From contig JADDOH010024973.1 in NCBI GenBank assembly GCA_016648135.1, forward strand, positions 372,001 to 436,000: DNA of 64,000 nt, in the 5' to 3' direction. A program made the position numbers and the translations under genes. Of the stretch, positions 10,351-21,412 are shown piece by piece; positions within the stretch are counted from its first letter, which is position 1, and every line of letters begins with the position of its first letter. A model generated the notes under the pieces. That model did no database searches, was not told the DNA's origin, and worked only from the letters and a program-made list of their open reading frames with translations. Origin of the DNA: Agrypnia vestita (Eukaryota > Arthropoda > Insecta > Trichoptera > Phryganeidae).

Positions 10351-11880
10351 GTTATGATTATGCTTAGATGTATTTTAATTAAATTAAATTATCAAAATTG
10401 CATACAAAATACAGGAGTGCGGCTAGTTTATGTTTAACAATTCCTAAAATCAATAAACATAAATCACGGAATATGTTATTTCCATTTTAAAAAATAAATT
10501 TCCTGGGTTCATACGAAATAGCACCCACACCCCCGATTTGAAAGAAGTAATGAAAATGTGGATTATGCTTAATGATTTGTCATTTTTATAATAAAAGTAA
10601 AAATTTGTATGTGCAAATAGCTTGTATGTGTTATTCCATCCAACTCATTATATTCTATTACTTTTCTTTTGGTATTTAATTAAGTGTATGTAAAAGTTAT
10701 TTTTAATATCCTATAAATTGTGTGTAAATTAGTTTATAAAATGTGTTCGACCGTATAGATTAACTTGCAGACAAACATTTAGCAAGATTTTTTGTGAGTC
10801 TAGTTTATTATATTAAAGTAATTATGAGATGTAAAATAAAAAAATAGAAAAAAATAAGAAACCTAAATTAATTTAATTTAAAACAATTTTCGTTATGCAA
10901 AAAAAAAATAGGAAGCTTAAGTAAACTCGTGGTTATTTTATCCGATAGGTACTCACTGATAATAGTATTTCTTAAATTATTCCGCTTTTGTTTACATTGG
11001 ATATTATAAAATATTTCTCAACTATATATACATTTTATACATAATTTTTTTTAAATATTGTTCTCAAATTTTAGTTTAATTTGAAAAAGAATAAGTTGGT
11101 GCACTAAATAGGTGTATGACTATTTAACTATTTTTTACTATTGTTAACTACTATAGTTAACTAAGAGAAGGACGTCTTAAGCTGTAACCGCAAAGTATAA
11201 AAAATTACAAAGATGAACTAAATCCTCTCTTTAGGAAAGTGGGCTGGGTCACAGAGGAAGAAAGTACCCCCTCGCGTGTGTTTATGTTTAATTGCAGTAT
11301 TAATATTCATTAATACTGCAGTTAAAGTATTTATTCTGGCATAAATAAATCCACTAGAAAACAATTTTTTTACAATATTTTGTTTAAATATTTTTATTTT
11401 ATTTCGTTCTTGTCTTCTTTGTAACAAAATGCGATTTATTTACTAAGACATTATAGTTTTTACGAGTATTTAGTTTGATTTTTTCAGAATTGTTTCAAAA
11501 TTTACAAGCTTGTTGTATTTTTTTTTAACCAGCCGTGGCACCAGAAATTTATTTGGTTTTTTCTATATATTTTGGTGGTTTGTGGCTTTATTCAAATTTA
11601 ATTTTTGATTTCTTGAATGAAAATATAAAAAAATACAAATTTAAATGTATAACAATAAAAAATCGTGTATTTAAATAATACAAACACCGCAGTTTATTTT
11701 TTCCAAGTTATAAAAATACACACGAGTAGATGGGTATATTTGTTTGAGAGCAAACATGAGTTGGAAAGTTTTATATACGTTAGGGATGTCACACTTTGCG
11801 TGTATGAGAATATGTTGGGGTCGCTGTCAAGATGGGAAAAAATGCGAAAAGGGAAAACTTCATATAAAATGTATTTTTTA
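10351..11880. other. A+T-rich stretch with one small palindrome
   Basis: No coding feature was recognised. 11288-11325 is an inverted repeat with 16-base arms around TTAATACTGCA and one mismatch. The rest is A+T-rich and single-copy as far as I can see. Confidence 0.4.
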
Positions 11881-12080
11881 TAGTTTTTTGGCAATTTTTG
11901 TTGGCTTCCCCGGGGAGTTCATATATTACAGTGTCCGGTGACAGCGTGTATTGAAATGTATGACCGTGTCGCTACCCCTCGTTAGTCCGCCTCCCGGCCA
12001 TCCCTGGCTGGACGCTCCACTCAGCCGTGTGGAATCCTCCACATATTTTCTTTGCAAAAGGACGGGGATGATTTTTATTC
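11881..12080. other. Small G+C-richer island
   Basis: A local rise in G+C (CCCCGGGGAG, CCGCCTCCCGGCCATCCC) in A+T-rich surroundings. A 64-codon open frame from 11951 has no recognised domain. An exon fragment or regulatory element are both possible. Confidence 0.2.
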
Positions 12081-13079
12081 AAGAGAATAAATCAACTCTA
12101 AATTATTTTTTCATTATTTATAATAAATTAAAAATTTTGTATTAAAAGCACAGGATAATAATGAGATGCAAATAGCAATATAATGTTTATTTTGATCGGA
12201 GGTGACGTAAGAAAATTTTAAATTATATTGCGAAGTTGTTATTATACAACATACTTGATATTCAAAATTAGATGAATCAAATAGATAAGAAAAGTAAATA
12301 TTTGGTTACCACTAGGATATGAACCCGGTTACTAGTTATTATAGGGAAATTAACATCCTTGATTCCTGAATAGGTTAATGTTTCAGCTTTACATCCCGTA
12401 GATCTTTTTGATGGAGAGATTTTTTCAGAAAATCTAACTTAATTATTTATTTCATTTGTTTGAAATTAATTTTAAAGTCAGCGGCGTTCAATCATACACT
12501 TGAAAATTAACCTATTATTGTCGTATTTAACTAGAAATTCCATGAGATCAAAATTAAATATGTGTTTTATAATATTTTTATCACGTTTTTTACCATGTTA
12601 TTAATATTATAATATCTTATAATGTTCTGTTAGATAAATATTAAAATTCGCATTATTTTACAAAGTATTGTTTACGCAAAACTCGTGATTCAATGTATTG
12701 ACTGCACTCACCTGGTCCAATGTGTATATAATTTGTTTAATTCATTCGTAGAAAGGAATATTTCCCACTGTTAACATTTTTACTGTAAACACAAACTAAT
12801 CTTAAAATAAAGGCAATACGTTGGAAATTTGAATGGAAATCGTAGCTCGCTTCCTTTGTAAACTGTTATGGAATCACTACTAAATAATTTAATGACGTGC
12901 AAAATTAATATTGCCAGGTGTTTTACCATTTCAATAAGATTATCGAATGCTTCTGATGAAATTTACCTATATCATTAACATATTATTAAAAATAAAAAAT
13001 AAATGTTCTGAGTGTAACGATATGCACTCTGCACGCCTTTCTTAGCACTCAAAGGGACATTTTTTATTTAGAAATCTCA
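12081..13079. other. A+T-rich stretch, nothing recognised
   Basis: No coding, repeat or structural signal was found. Confidence 0.4.
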
Positions 13080-13340
13080 GAGAATACCCGCGGGTCACAT
13101 CACTCGCCCTCGGCCGGACAGTACTTGCATATGCACCACCCTGTACCTCTCCCGCCCCCACCCGGTATCGTTCCGCTATATTTCTAAAGGGTGTGCCGAC
13201 GTTTCAGTGCGACTATCGAGTTATACGAGCCGGCTAATCTGATCAGTGCAATGGCTTCGATTTCTTTGGCAATTGTCGGGTCGCAAGCGGAGGTTAATGT
13301 GAACAATAAATATCAAATGATGCCGCCACTGCCGATTTTC
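13080..13340. other. G+C-rich single-copy island
   Basis: High G+C with CCCGCGGGTC, CTCGGCCGGAC and CCCGCCCCCACCCGG. An open frame from 13191 to 13436 has an internal ATG at 13251 (MASISLAIVGSQAEVNVNNK...) but runs into low-complexity sequence and has no domain I know. Candidate conserved noncoding DNA or a terminal exon. Confidence 0.3.
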
Positions 13341-13502
13341 TACACGGCCAATGTATTTAAGTACACATTCACTTTTTTTTTTCATTGTATTGGATCTTCA
13401 AACTTTGTAAAGTTATTAAAAAATAAGTTATCTTAAGACATTGTTCAGCATGAGGGGTGATTAAGATGAAAATAAGAAAAAAAAGAAGTAAAAGAAAACA
13501 TA

Positions 13503-13716
13503 TTTACCAAGGGCGTGCAGTGAAGCATGACATTAAGGTACACATATATTTAAAAAGAAAACCGAATTAAAAGATATATCTCGTAATATTCCTATCGCAA
13601 TTATTACCATACAATTAAAATTTTAGTAGGTATATCACAAAATTCCATGACATAAGTATTTTATGTGTTGTTTTGATATGTTTTTTCCACAATATAGGTA
13701 AATTTAAAGTCGTAAT
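13503..13716 (+). repeat. Family G repeat, right-truncated copy (G1)
   Basis: It begins GGGCGTGCAGTGAAGCATGA. The left end, ACCGAATTAAAAGATAT, CGTAATATTCCT and TTTGATAT(G/T)TTTTTTCCA recur in order in the copy at 49985-50440, which ends with the inverse word GCTGCACGCCCC. The right terminal repeat is missing here. Confidence 0.5.
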
Positions 13717-14358
13717 AACCAGCCGGTTCAAGAAACTATCAATTCCTTTATCAGGATAGTAAAAAACATATTCATTAATATAAAAATAAATATATTGATT
13801 AGAAATGTTTTTTTTTTTATTTTTTTTTACCATTCTAGTAACTGACTTTACAATTATGAAAAAACGTGTAAAGAAAGGTATGAGAAATTATTGAAAATAT
13901 AATAGGTATAAATATTATAATTTGCCTTCAAAATATTTATCCCTCAGAATATCTTTCTAGGTTACTGGTCTACGTTATCATTATTAAAAATAAACTTTTA
14001 TACAATAAATTGATACAGACTAAAACAACATTATGAGAACACAATAAAACATTATTGTGATCAAAATTCCTTAGAATATATGCTAAGATACGATATATTT
14101 GATATTACTTTTTTGCCAATCTAATTACTTCACTATTTATTATTAAACTATAATAATCTATATTATTCAATATCCTTATTTTTACTTATGGTAATCCCTA
14201 ATCCCTACGTTTGTCTTCGGTACCTATAATTCGGTAAAAAATACATTAGAAGGAACTGTATGTTTTTCACATAAATTTTCATGTGACATATTTTAACAAC
14301 AAATAAGTTATAAATTTTGGAAATAAGCAGAAGTGTTAATAGTAAATTAAATACTTTA
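13717..14358. other. A+T-rich stretch, nothing recognised
   Basis: No feature was found; poly-T runs dominate around 13800. Confidence 0.4.
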
Positions 14359-14360
14359 TA

Positions 14361-15644
14361 TTAGGTCCTTACATATGAAATTGGCGTTATGCCGTACTGG
14401 CAAATTTGATCTCAAGTATCTTCTCTTTGGTTAGGAATTCCAAATCCAAATTTATACAGCTATTTACTCATGTATTTGTGTTTTGAAAATTATAATTCAT
14501 TTGTTTTTTCCTCAATTGTTTTTTTCTTTGCGTCACTCAGTTTACAAAATGAAAAACTTGAAATATCGCGTTATTTACGAGTACGAGTTCCACCGTGGCA
14601 CCAGTGCTGCAGAAACGGCTCGAAGGATTAATGATGGGTATGGCGACGGTGCCGCAAAAGAAAACACAGTGCGTTTTTGGTTCCAACGTTTTCGTTCTGG
14701 AAATTTTGACCTGCAGAACAAGCCCCGTGGACGGCAAGAGACCAAAGTTGATAATGAAGAATTGAAGGCTATTGTGGAAGCGGATCCATCGCAAACCACA
14801 TCCGAGTTAGCTGCAGGCTGCGGTGTTAGTGGTAAAACTGTTTTAATCCACTTGAAGCAAATTGGTAAGGTGAAAAAGTTTGAAGGGTGGGTACCTCACG
14901 AATTGAGTGAAGCAAATCAACAAACGCGCATTGACTGCTGCGTTGCATTACTCAACCGGCAATAATGAAGGGATTTTAAATCGAATCATTACCTGTGATG
15001 AAAAGTGGATCCTGTACGATAATCGGAAGCGCTCATCACAATGGCTGAACCCTGCCGAACCAGCCAAACCATGCCCCAAGCGAAAATTAACTCCAAAAAA
15101 GTTACTTGTGAGCGTTTGGTGGACTAGTACTGGTGTCGTTCACTATAGTTTTCTTAAATCTGGCCAGACGATTACGGCAGATGTCTATTGTCAGCAACTG
15201 CAAACCATGATGGAAAAGCTAGCTGCTAAACAACTGAGGCTGGTTAATCGCTCTAGGCCACTGCTGCTTCATGATAACGCTAGACCACACACTGCACAAC
15301 AGACGGCTACCAAATTAGAGGAGCTTCAATTGGAATGTCTAAGACATCCACCGTACTCTCCGGACCTTGCCCCAATAGATTACCATTTTTTTAGAAATTT
15401 GGATAACTTCTTGCAAAGGAAAAAATTCAACTCCGATGGGGCAGTCCAAACCGCCTTCAAAGATTTTATTGATTCCCGTCCGAATGGTTTTTTTAGTAAA
15501 GGGATCGATGAACTACCTATGAGATGGCAAAAGTGCATAGATAGCAATGGTACATACTTTGATTAAATAAATATATTATAAAAAAAAAAAATCGGCTTTA
15601 TGTTCCTCCCATACTAAACGCCAATTTCATATGTAAGGACCTAA
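14361..15644 (+). mobile_element. Mariner transposon, copy 2
   Basis: A 1284-bp element with TA at 14359-14360 and 15645-15646 and the same terminal inverted repeats as copy 1. It is nearly full length. The DNA-binding region is complete but the transposase frame is broken by a 2-bp deletion at about 14960. It is inserted 140 bp upstream of the ribozyme-like core of repeat A2. Confidence 0.95.
14549..15566 (+). pseudogene. Mariner transposase, frameshifted
   Basis: The ATG at 14549 opens a frame identical in layout to copy 1, including the VLIHLKQIG block missing there. After CVALLNR a 2-bp deletion at about 14960 causes stops. The second half is open in another frame to 15566 and keeps all three catalytic aspartates: TCDEKW, HDNARPH and APIDYHFF, the last with Thr-to-Ile beside the aspartate. 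GKT replaces DKT before the recognition helix. Two part-proteins might be made but neither holds both DNA-binding and catalytic halves. Confidence 0.92.
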
Positions 15645-15689
15645 TATAATCAGATCCTTCTTGCAAGGTGTTGCATATTAAATTTGCTT

Positions 15690-15880
15690 TCAGTTAGTAA
15701 TTAGTTACTCATCTTCCATTTAATTATTTTGTTGTCAATTTCTATACTTCGATTTATAATATTTTTAGTGAAGGTATGTTATATCCTGGCGAAGCGACCA
15801 TTGGCCCCGAAACATGATGGTATTATCAACAAATTAGTGGTGTAAACAAATTGTATTCTTGTTAATTATATTAATAACTA
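15690..15880 (+). repeat. Family A ribozyme-like repeat (A2)
   Basis: The core at 15786-15814 reads CTGGCGA, a hairpin of GACC-ATT-GGCC type, then CCGAAACATG. One core base differs from the hammerhead consensus (A to G at the fourth base). About 80 bases upstream and 60 downstream, including ATCAACAAATTAGTGGTGTA, align with copy A3 at 19830-19990, which fixes the extent of the repeat. Confidence 0.55.
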
Positions 15881-16029
15881 TCTGTAACCCGTCAAAAATG
15901 ACGGTACTTTTACATGCCGGTTCCTAAAGAATATGTAGGCATTTACTTATTTATAGCTCATTATTTATAGCTTATTTAGAAATAGTAATAACGACTTTAA
16001 TCAAAATATTTGAACTTTTTTATATTTCC

Positions 16030-16330
16030 CCTGCCAGCAGTTAAATGTACTATTCTGAACCCTGGCAATTAGGTGGAACATGAAATGGTTCACGTCTTTG
16101 CTAATCTTATATGTGCTCTATTTTTGATGGGTAATGCAGGCTCGGCGATAGCAACGTCGCTATCTTTGCTGCCTTCGGGTTTGCTGGCCCGGGGTTCAAG
16201 CTCCTGCCGTTTAATTTCGTTTTTTATTTGTAAATTCGAACGAAATTACAGGCGTTGTAAATTACAAATTACAGACGGACGGATGATGGACGGACAGATA
16301 ACAAAATTATTTTTTTGTCCGTCCGTTTGA
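16030..16330 (+). repeat. Family D SINE-like repeat (D1)
   Basis: Shared with 37785-38065 (plus), 24130-24360 and 29755-30050 (both minus). Blocks in order are ATGGTTCACGTCTTTG, ATGCAGGCTCGGCGATAGC, GGGTTTGCTGGC, a GGTTCAAGCTCCTGCC word resembling a polymerase III B box, TTTAATTTCGTTTTTT, and an end rich in GACGGACAGA or CAGACAGACA followed by A+T. The internal promoter-like word suggests a tRNA-derived SINE; the family is not one I can name. Confidence 0.55.
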
Positions 16331-16371
16331 TTTCACCACAGTTATTTTGCCTTTATTGGAGAAGTAAATAA

Positions 16372-16912
16372 TACTATTTTTTCTTCCTTTCTTTTAACTC
16401 GTGGCGTCTGCTTGCTTGTTTTCTTGACGAAAAAACTTTGGATCGATTTTTAACCCTTTACCCGTGATCCAATCGAGCTGAAACTTTGCTAGTAGACTCG
16501 TGGCGACGACCAAAAAGATCTATCAAATTTTCGTTAAAAAATAATAATAATTATAGTATAATTTTGGATTTTTAGAAATTTTAATGTTTTTTTCAAATTG
16601 GAATCATTACAAAAGTTTGATTCCTACCAACGGCGTCGGCGACCCGATAACGTCACGATATATTTAAAATTTGAATTACTCCGTCAGTAAGTATAATAGG
16701 TACTTCACTACAAATTTCGAAAATTTATGACAATTGGTTCACAGATGGCAGCACACTTCGGTTTTTTGGTAAGAAATCAAATAATAAAGAGATATTTTTA
16801 GAGATTTCTGACAAAGATATTTGTCTAGACATGTTTCATTTTCACTCAATCAATTATTTAATTATATGATGGTAAACTTAATTTACAAAGAAAGGGAGTA
16901 AAATAAAAAATT
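16372..16912 (+). mobile_element. Family C MITE-like repeat, long copy (C2)
   Basis: The left end CTTCCTTTCTTTTAACTCGT and right end AAAGAAAGGGAGTAAAAT at about 16887-16904 form the short inverted termini of the family. The shared blocks (TTGGATCGATTTTTAACCCT, TAGTAGACTCGTGGCGACG) are followed by about 300 bases not seen in the shorter copies. No open frame. It is the first of three neighbouring family C units. Confidence 0.55.
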
Positions 16913-17103
16913 ACTAATTATAGTATAATTTTGGATTTTTCAAATTTTTAATCGTTTTTTCATACAACTCAATAAGTTGTATGAAAATACTCCGACTGGT
17001 ATATTATGGTATGTATATATATATATATGGCATCTGGTAGACACGAAACTCGAAAATCAGAATGGTAGTATTGTAAAAACTTGGTTTTTATGGGTTAGTT
17101 TTT
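16913..17103 (+). repeat. Family C, internal/3' fragment
   Basis: It contains the family's ATAGTATAATTTTGGATTTT block and the closing TAAAAACTTGGTTTTTATGG, but lacks the left end. A TA microsatellite (about 17013-17027) lies in it. It sits directly between copies C2 and C3. Confidence 0.5.
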
Positions 17104-17425
17104 TACTCCATTTTTTTAACTCGTAGCGTCTGCGGTTTGTTGTCTGCCGGAAAAACTTTGAATCGATTTTTAACCATTTGCCCGTAATCCAATCGAGCTA
17201 AAACTTTGCAGGCAGACTTGTGGCGATGATAAAAATGATCTAATAAATTTTTGTTTAAAAAAATTGAATAATTATAATATAATTTAGGATTTTTCGAAAT
17301 TTTAATGGTTTTTTCAAATTGGAATCAATAGGAAATGAGTAATGACCCCGACGAGTGCAGTAGGAACGAAATCTCATTCAATGAGAAAGGGAGTATAATA
17401 AAAACTTGGTTTTTATAATTTGGTT
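17104..17425 (+). mobile_element. Family C MITE-like repeat (C3)
   Basis: It starts TACTCCATTTTTTTAACTCG and ends GAGAAAGGGAGTA at 17383-17395 followed by the TAATAAAAACTTGG block. About 290 bp between the terminal words; internal blocks match C1 and C4 closely. Confidence 0.65.
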
Positions 17426-17862
17426 TTTTTCATTGTTATTTTAAATTAAATGAAAGCTCCACAATAAATTAATACAATGAACAAGTTTCCGCAATAATGC
17501 AATTCATGATTTTGTCAAATTGATTTTGTTATACAGACAATATATATTCAGTTTATTTCTGATGAGCTCAGGAAAAGATATTTAGAGAAACATTCCACAA
17601 ACTCGATAGTTCAAAAATGTTAATGGCTCTGTATTTATAGGTAATAATAAATTGGCTTGCAACGAGTTGCTAAGTATACCTCATTTTATTAAACGTAAAT
17701 GTAGAGTTTTTTGTTTTAATCTTTTACATATTAATGTCGTTACAATTGCGTTTGATGTTAATTAATGATAAATTAAATAAATTATTATTACGAAAAGATG
17801 CGTAATTCTGTGAAGTGCAATAAAATGCTCTCAGTTTTTCACGTGCGTCCATTGCACATCAG
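17426..17862. other. A+T-rich stretch, nothing recognised
   Basis: No coding or repeat feature was recognised between the family C cluster and repeat B1. Confidence 0.35.
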
Positions 17863-17953
17863 CTGTGATGATGGACCCTGCAATGGGATCCGAAATGTCG
17901 GCCAGAGAGATCACATACACCCGGAGAATATCCCAGAAAACTACACACAGAAG
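17863..17953 (+). repeat. Family B ribozyme-like repeat (B1)
   Basis: It reads TGATGATGGACCC, a 6-base loop, GGGATCCGAAATGTCGGCC, then CAGAGAGATCAC and CCCAGAAAACTACACACAGA. This matches the plus-strand half and tail of copy B3 at 26915-27003. The expected C at the start of CTGATGA is G here and GAAAC is GAAAT, so the core is decayed. Confidence 0.55.
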
Positions 17954-18290
17954 ATGCAATAAAAATGTATACAAAAATAATAATTCTTTTAAACATCAAT
18001 TTACTTGTAGGTAAGTTTTGATTGGTTATTTTTATTTTTTTATTGCGTCTTAAATATAACTTACATTAAAGTTAGTCAAATCAAATCGAATATTTAAAAA
18101 CAACGCTGAGCTATTTCAACTACAAATATACCTATTTAAAATCAATGAAAATAAACAGTGGAATGTATCTAAGATTTGTATTATTCGCTTTGATCGCTAG
18201 ATGTCTCTGGATATCGGTTAAACAGTGGACTTAGTTAAGTTTTTTAATATTATAAAAAAATAATATTTTTATTTTAAAAATTATTTTTAC
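17954..18290. other. A+T-rich stretch, nothing recognised
   Basis: No feature recognised. Confidence 0.35.
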
Positions 18291-18410
18291 TTTCCATAGT
18301 GCCTTTTCACCGCAGGGGTAGGTAGACAGGATGGAGCACCACATTATTTTATCTGTTATGCTAACTCATCGATTGTAAAGGCATCTAACAATATCTACCA
18401 GGTAGGTTTA
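18291..18410 (-). repeat. Family F repeat, short copy (F1)
   Basis: Shares GTTTCACCGC(G/A)GGGGTAGGTAGA-like and AGGATGGAGC blocks with 21413-21690 and 47268-47460. The three copies start at the same point, which suggests a true element end there. Orientation is uncertain; minus is assigned because the longest copy reads in a partly open frame on minus. Confidence 0.4.
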
Positions 18411-18504
18411 CGTGGTGATATCAATTTTTCCAATCGAATCCATCCTCTGTTTCCGGTGTATTCAATACACAATTAACACGAAAACTCTTTGGTTAAAAAA
18501 AAAC

Positions 18505-18560
18505 ACTAATTTGTTCGGGGCCAATGGTCCCTTCATTAGGGTGCAACGCATACTAAAAAT
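18505..18560 (-). repeat. Family A ribozyme-like repeat (A4)
   Basis: The minus strand reads CTAATGAAGGGACCATTGGC then CCCGAACAAA. The helix (GGGACC / GGCCCC) is intact, but CTGATGA has become CTAATGA and GAAAC has lost an A. It lies 170 bp upstream of mariner copy 3. Confidence 0.5.
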
Positions 18561-18711
18561 TAAAATTCAATGTATAGACATTAAAAAAACCAAAAAATAA
18601 ACATATCAGAGGTGAAATGCCAATTTAAGACTATTGTGAAAACGAATTTAAAATGAAACTATTTGTAAGAAGAACCTGATTATTTATTTTTATTGAATGA
18701 TTTGTTTTATA

Positions 18712-19824
18712 TTAGGTCCTTACATATGAAATTGACGTTTAGTATGGGAGGAACATAAAGTCGATTTTTTTTATTATAATATATTTATTTAATCAAAGTA
18801 TGTACCATTGCTATCTATGCACTTTTGCCATCTCATAGGTAGTTCATCGATCCCTTTACTAAAAAAACCATTCGGACGGGAATCAATAAAATCTTTGAAG
18901 GCGGTTTGGACTGCCCCATCGGAGTTGAATTTTTTCCTTTGCAAGAAGTTATCCAAATTTCGAAAAAAATGGTAATCTGTTGGGGCAAGGTCCGGAGAGT
19001 ACGGTGGATGTCTTAGACATTCCAATTGAAGCTCCTCTAATTTGGTAGCCGTCTGTTGTGCAGTGTGTGGTCTAGCGTTATCATGAAGCAGCAGTGGCCT
19101 AGAGCGATTAACCAGCCTCGGTTGTTTAGCAGCTAGCTTTTCCATCATGGTTTGCAGTTGCTGACAATAGACATCTGCCGTAATCGTCTGGCCAGATTTA
19201 AGAAAGCTGTAGTGAACGACACCAGCACTAGTCCACCAAACGCTCACAAGTAACTCGCGTTTGTTGATTTGCTTCACTCAATTCGTGAGGTACCCACCTT
19301 TCAAGCTTTTTCACCTTACCAATTTGCTTCAAGTGGATTAAAACAGTTTTATCACTAACACCGCAGCCTGTAGCTAACTCGGATGTGGTTTGCGATGGAT
19401 TCCGCTTCCACAATAGCCTTCAATTCTTCATTATCAACTTTGGTCTCCGGCCGTCCACGGGGCTTGTTCTGCAGGTCGAAATTTCCAGAACGAAAACGTT
19501 GGAACCAAAAACGCACTGTGTTTTCTTTTGCGGCACCGTCGCCATACACATCATTAATCCTTCGAGCCGTTTCTGCAGCACTGGTGCCACGGTGGAACTC
19601 GTACTCGTAAATAACGCGATATTTCAAGTTTTTCATTTTGTAAACTGAGTCTCGCAAAGAAAAAAAAAATTGAGGAAAAAACAAATGAATTATAATTTTC
19701 AAAACACAAATACATGAGTAAATAGCTGTAAAAATTTGGATTTGGAATTCCTAACCAAAGAGAAGATATTTGAGATCAAATTTGCCAGTACGGTAAAACG
19801 TCAATTTCATATGTAAGGACCTAA
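18712..19824 (-). mobile_element. Mariner transposon, copy 3, internally deleted
   Basis: A 1113-bp element with TA at 18710-18711 and 19825-19826 and intact terminal inverted repeats, inserted in minus orientation. Against copy 1 it lacks 173 bp in the middle of the transposase gene (junction near 19255). It keeps the VLIHLKQIG block that copy 1 lost. The termini are complete, so it could still be mobilised by a transposase supplied in trans. Confidence 0.95.
18789..19636 (-). pseudogene. Mariner transposase, deleted and frameshifted
   Basis: The start ATG is at 19636-19634. The N-terminal domain is open to KAIVEA, where a 1-bp insertion near 19399 shifts the frame. The next block runs through VSDKTVLIHLKQIGKVKK to WVPHEL. 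A 173-bp deletion then removes the segment holding the first catalytic aspartate (TCDEKW) and joins codons for TR to LLVSVWW out of frame. The C-terminal part with HDNARPH and APTDYHFF stays open to 18789. No active enzyme is possible. Confidence 0.92.
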
Positions 19825-19829
19825 TATTT

Positions 19830-19990
19830 ATTTAGTTTTTCTTCTCTTATTAATTAATTTTTTGATATCTTTTCGTTGATTTTTAATTTTAAGTATACTT
19901 GTATCCTGATGAAGGCAACATCGGCCCCGAAATATATTGATAATTCAACAAATTAGTAGTTTATACAAAGTGTTTTCTAACTAGTTAAAT
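19830..19990 (+). repeat. Family A ribozyme-like repeat (A3)
   Basis: At 19906-19935 it reads CTGATGA, AGGCAACATCGGCCCC, GAAAT. The CUGAUGA core is perfect, the helix is weakened by a mismatch and GAAAC is GAAAT. The downstream TCAACAAATTAGTAGTTTAT matches A2. It begins only about 6 bp past the end of mariner copy 3. Confidence 0.55.
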
Positions 19991-20223
19991 AAATAATGTT
20001 AACATAGAGTCATTTTGTGCTTATTGAAGAAATTACTTATGTTAATTATTTCATTACATTTTTTCATATAATTACTTTGTTTAGTTACTTAAAAGTGTTA
20101 ATTTTTAAATCTATATACAATCAATGTTTACCAACCATCTATATTTTTTCTATCGCAATATTTTCCAAAGAGGGGCATGGTCCAATGAGGGAATTATAAA
20201 TAAATAATAATAATAATAGGTAT
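19991..20223. other. A+T-rich stretch, nothing recognised
   Basis: A 60-codon hydrophobic open frame at 20017-20199 has no recognised domain and is likely chance. Confidence 0.3.
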
Positions 20224-20540
20224 TGTCACAAGATTCTGAAATCGAGAGGAACTGAAAGTAATCGAAAGTGTTCCGAACACTCTGGAAGTTTTAAAATAAT
20301 TTGGAAAAAACTAGAAACTAGCGTAATGCACAGAAATATGCAAGAAGATTTGAAAGATTTACAAATTGCGTAGCAGCCGCGTGCGAATAAAAGTCTTATT
20401 TAGGCATCAGATCTGGCGAAATGATGATGGTGATAAATGGCGAATAGAGGCAATTGTGAACCTATGCGATTAGCAACTATTCCAGTATGTGCGAAGCGCA
20501 GTTAATTTGTGTCCAGTGACTTATTAAAATAAGGAGCAGA
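20224..20540 (+). repeat. Diverged LTR, related to the solo LTR at 32560
   Basis: The start TGTCACAAGATTCTGAAATC and the late block GTGTCCAGTGACTTATT match, in order, the ends of the reverse complement of the LTR at 32560-33030. ACTCTGGAA and ATCGAAAG blocks match between them. A GAATAAAAG word at 20386-20394 sits where a TATA box might be. Right boundary and target duplication are unclear. No internal region adjoins, so it is a decayed solo LTR. Confidence 0.5.
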
Positions 20541-20640
20541 AGCAAGGATCAAGATGCCTAGTCATACTCTCACTAATTACAGAGAGAGAGAGAGAGATGG
20601 CGGTTTTTCCTGCATATCTTATTAAAAAAAAGATACGCCG
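20541..20640. repeat. GA microsatellite and spacer
   Basis: AG dinucleotides repeat eight times at 20581-20596; the rest is unassigned. Confidence 0.6.
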
Positions 20641-20960
20641 ATATATTTTTACGAAACTCCTTATAAAGTTGAGCCGAGACCTCCATGATTCATGAGCTGA
20701 AGAACAGTTTGTCTAATGAAATAAAGAAGTTTTATCCCGAGCTCCGAACCTGTGTTAATGCTAACGTGATAAAACGTGTTTTGAATCATGCCGTTTGATG
20801 TATCGGCTGCCGGGATAGGGGGCGATTTTTTCTCTAAGTGTCGGACCCCCCGGCGGGGGGCGTCCCCTGGGGGTGCTTCCCTCCCCGCCCGCGCCGGACC
20901 GAGCATTACATATATTGACTCAGATAATAATTTGCAGTAAACATTAAGTGCCGAGTTTTA
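20641..20960. other. G+C-rich single-copy island
   Basis: Composition reverses sharply: 20845-20900 is almost entirely G and C (ACCCCCCGGCGGGGGGCGTC, then TCCCTCCCCGCCCGCGCCGG). The minus strand has an 81-codon open frame over it (MLGPARAGREAPPGDAPRRG at its start) which I do not recognise. A promoter-type island, a conserved regulatory element or a structured RNA exon are possible; nothing decides between them here. Confidence 0.3.
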
Positions 20961-21412
20961 TACGACACGTCAAATGATTTTGTTCGATGGTATGAAAATG
21001 TATTTTCTTGAATAGTTTAATAAAAATTAATCAATTCATCTATCGAGGGTCCGTGTGTAAAGTAAGATATCTTAATAAAAGTAATTTTACGGGAGAGCTG
21101 TTTGAAATTTGGCTTTATATTATACTTTATCGTCAGTTTTTTATTCTGATAATAGTTGATTTTTCTTATTTTCTTCATTTATAAGTACCTATTCTTCATT
21201 TCTATGTATTGGTACAAAAAAGTAAAAAATTATTTTTTAGTAGATGTCCGAGTTTACGTAGGGAAAGTCGAAATCATGTCTTGTGTCATTTATATTAAAT
21301 AAATGTTCTTATTTATTAACACAATAACCTAGAAATGTTAATAAAAAAAAATAAGATTGTCGATGACTACAAAATTGTCAATTTTACAAAAAACTTTTAT
21401 TTGTAGAAATTT
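20961..21412. other. A+T-rich stretch, nothing recognised
   Basis: No feature recognised. Confidence 0.35.

Noticed and set aside
20661..20906. 81-codon minus-strand frame over the G+C block
   Set aside because: The Pro/Arg/Gly-rich start is what G+C-rich DNA yields in any frame; no domain.
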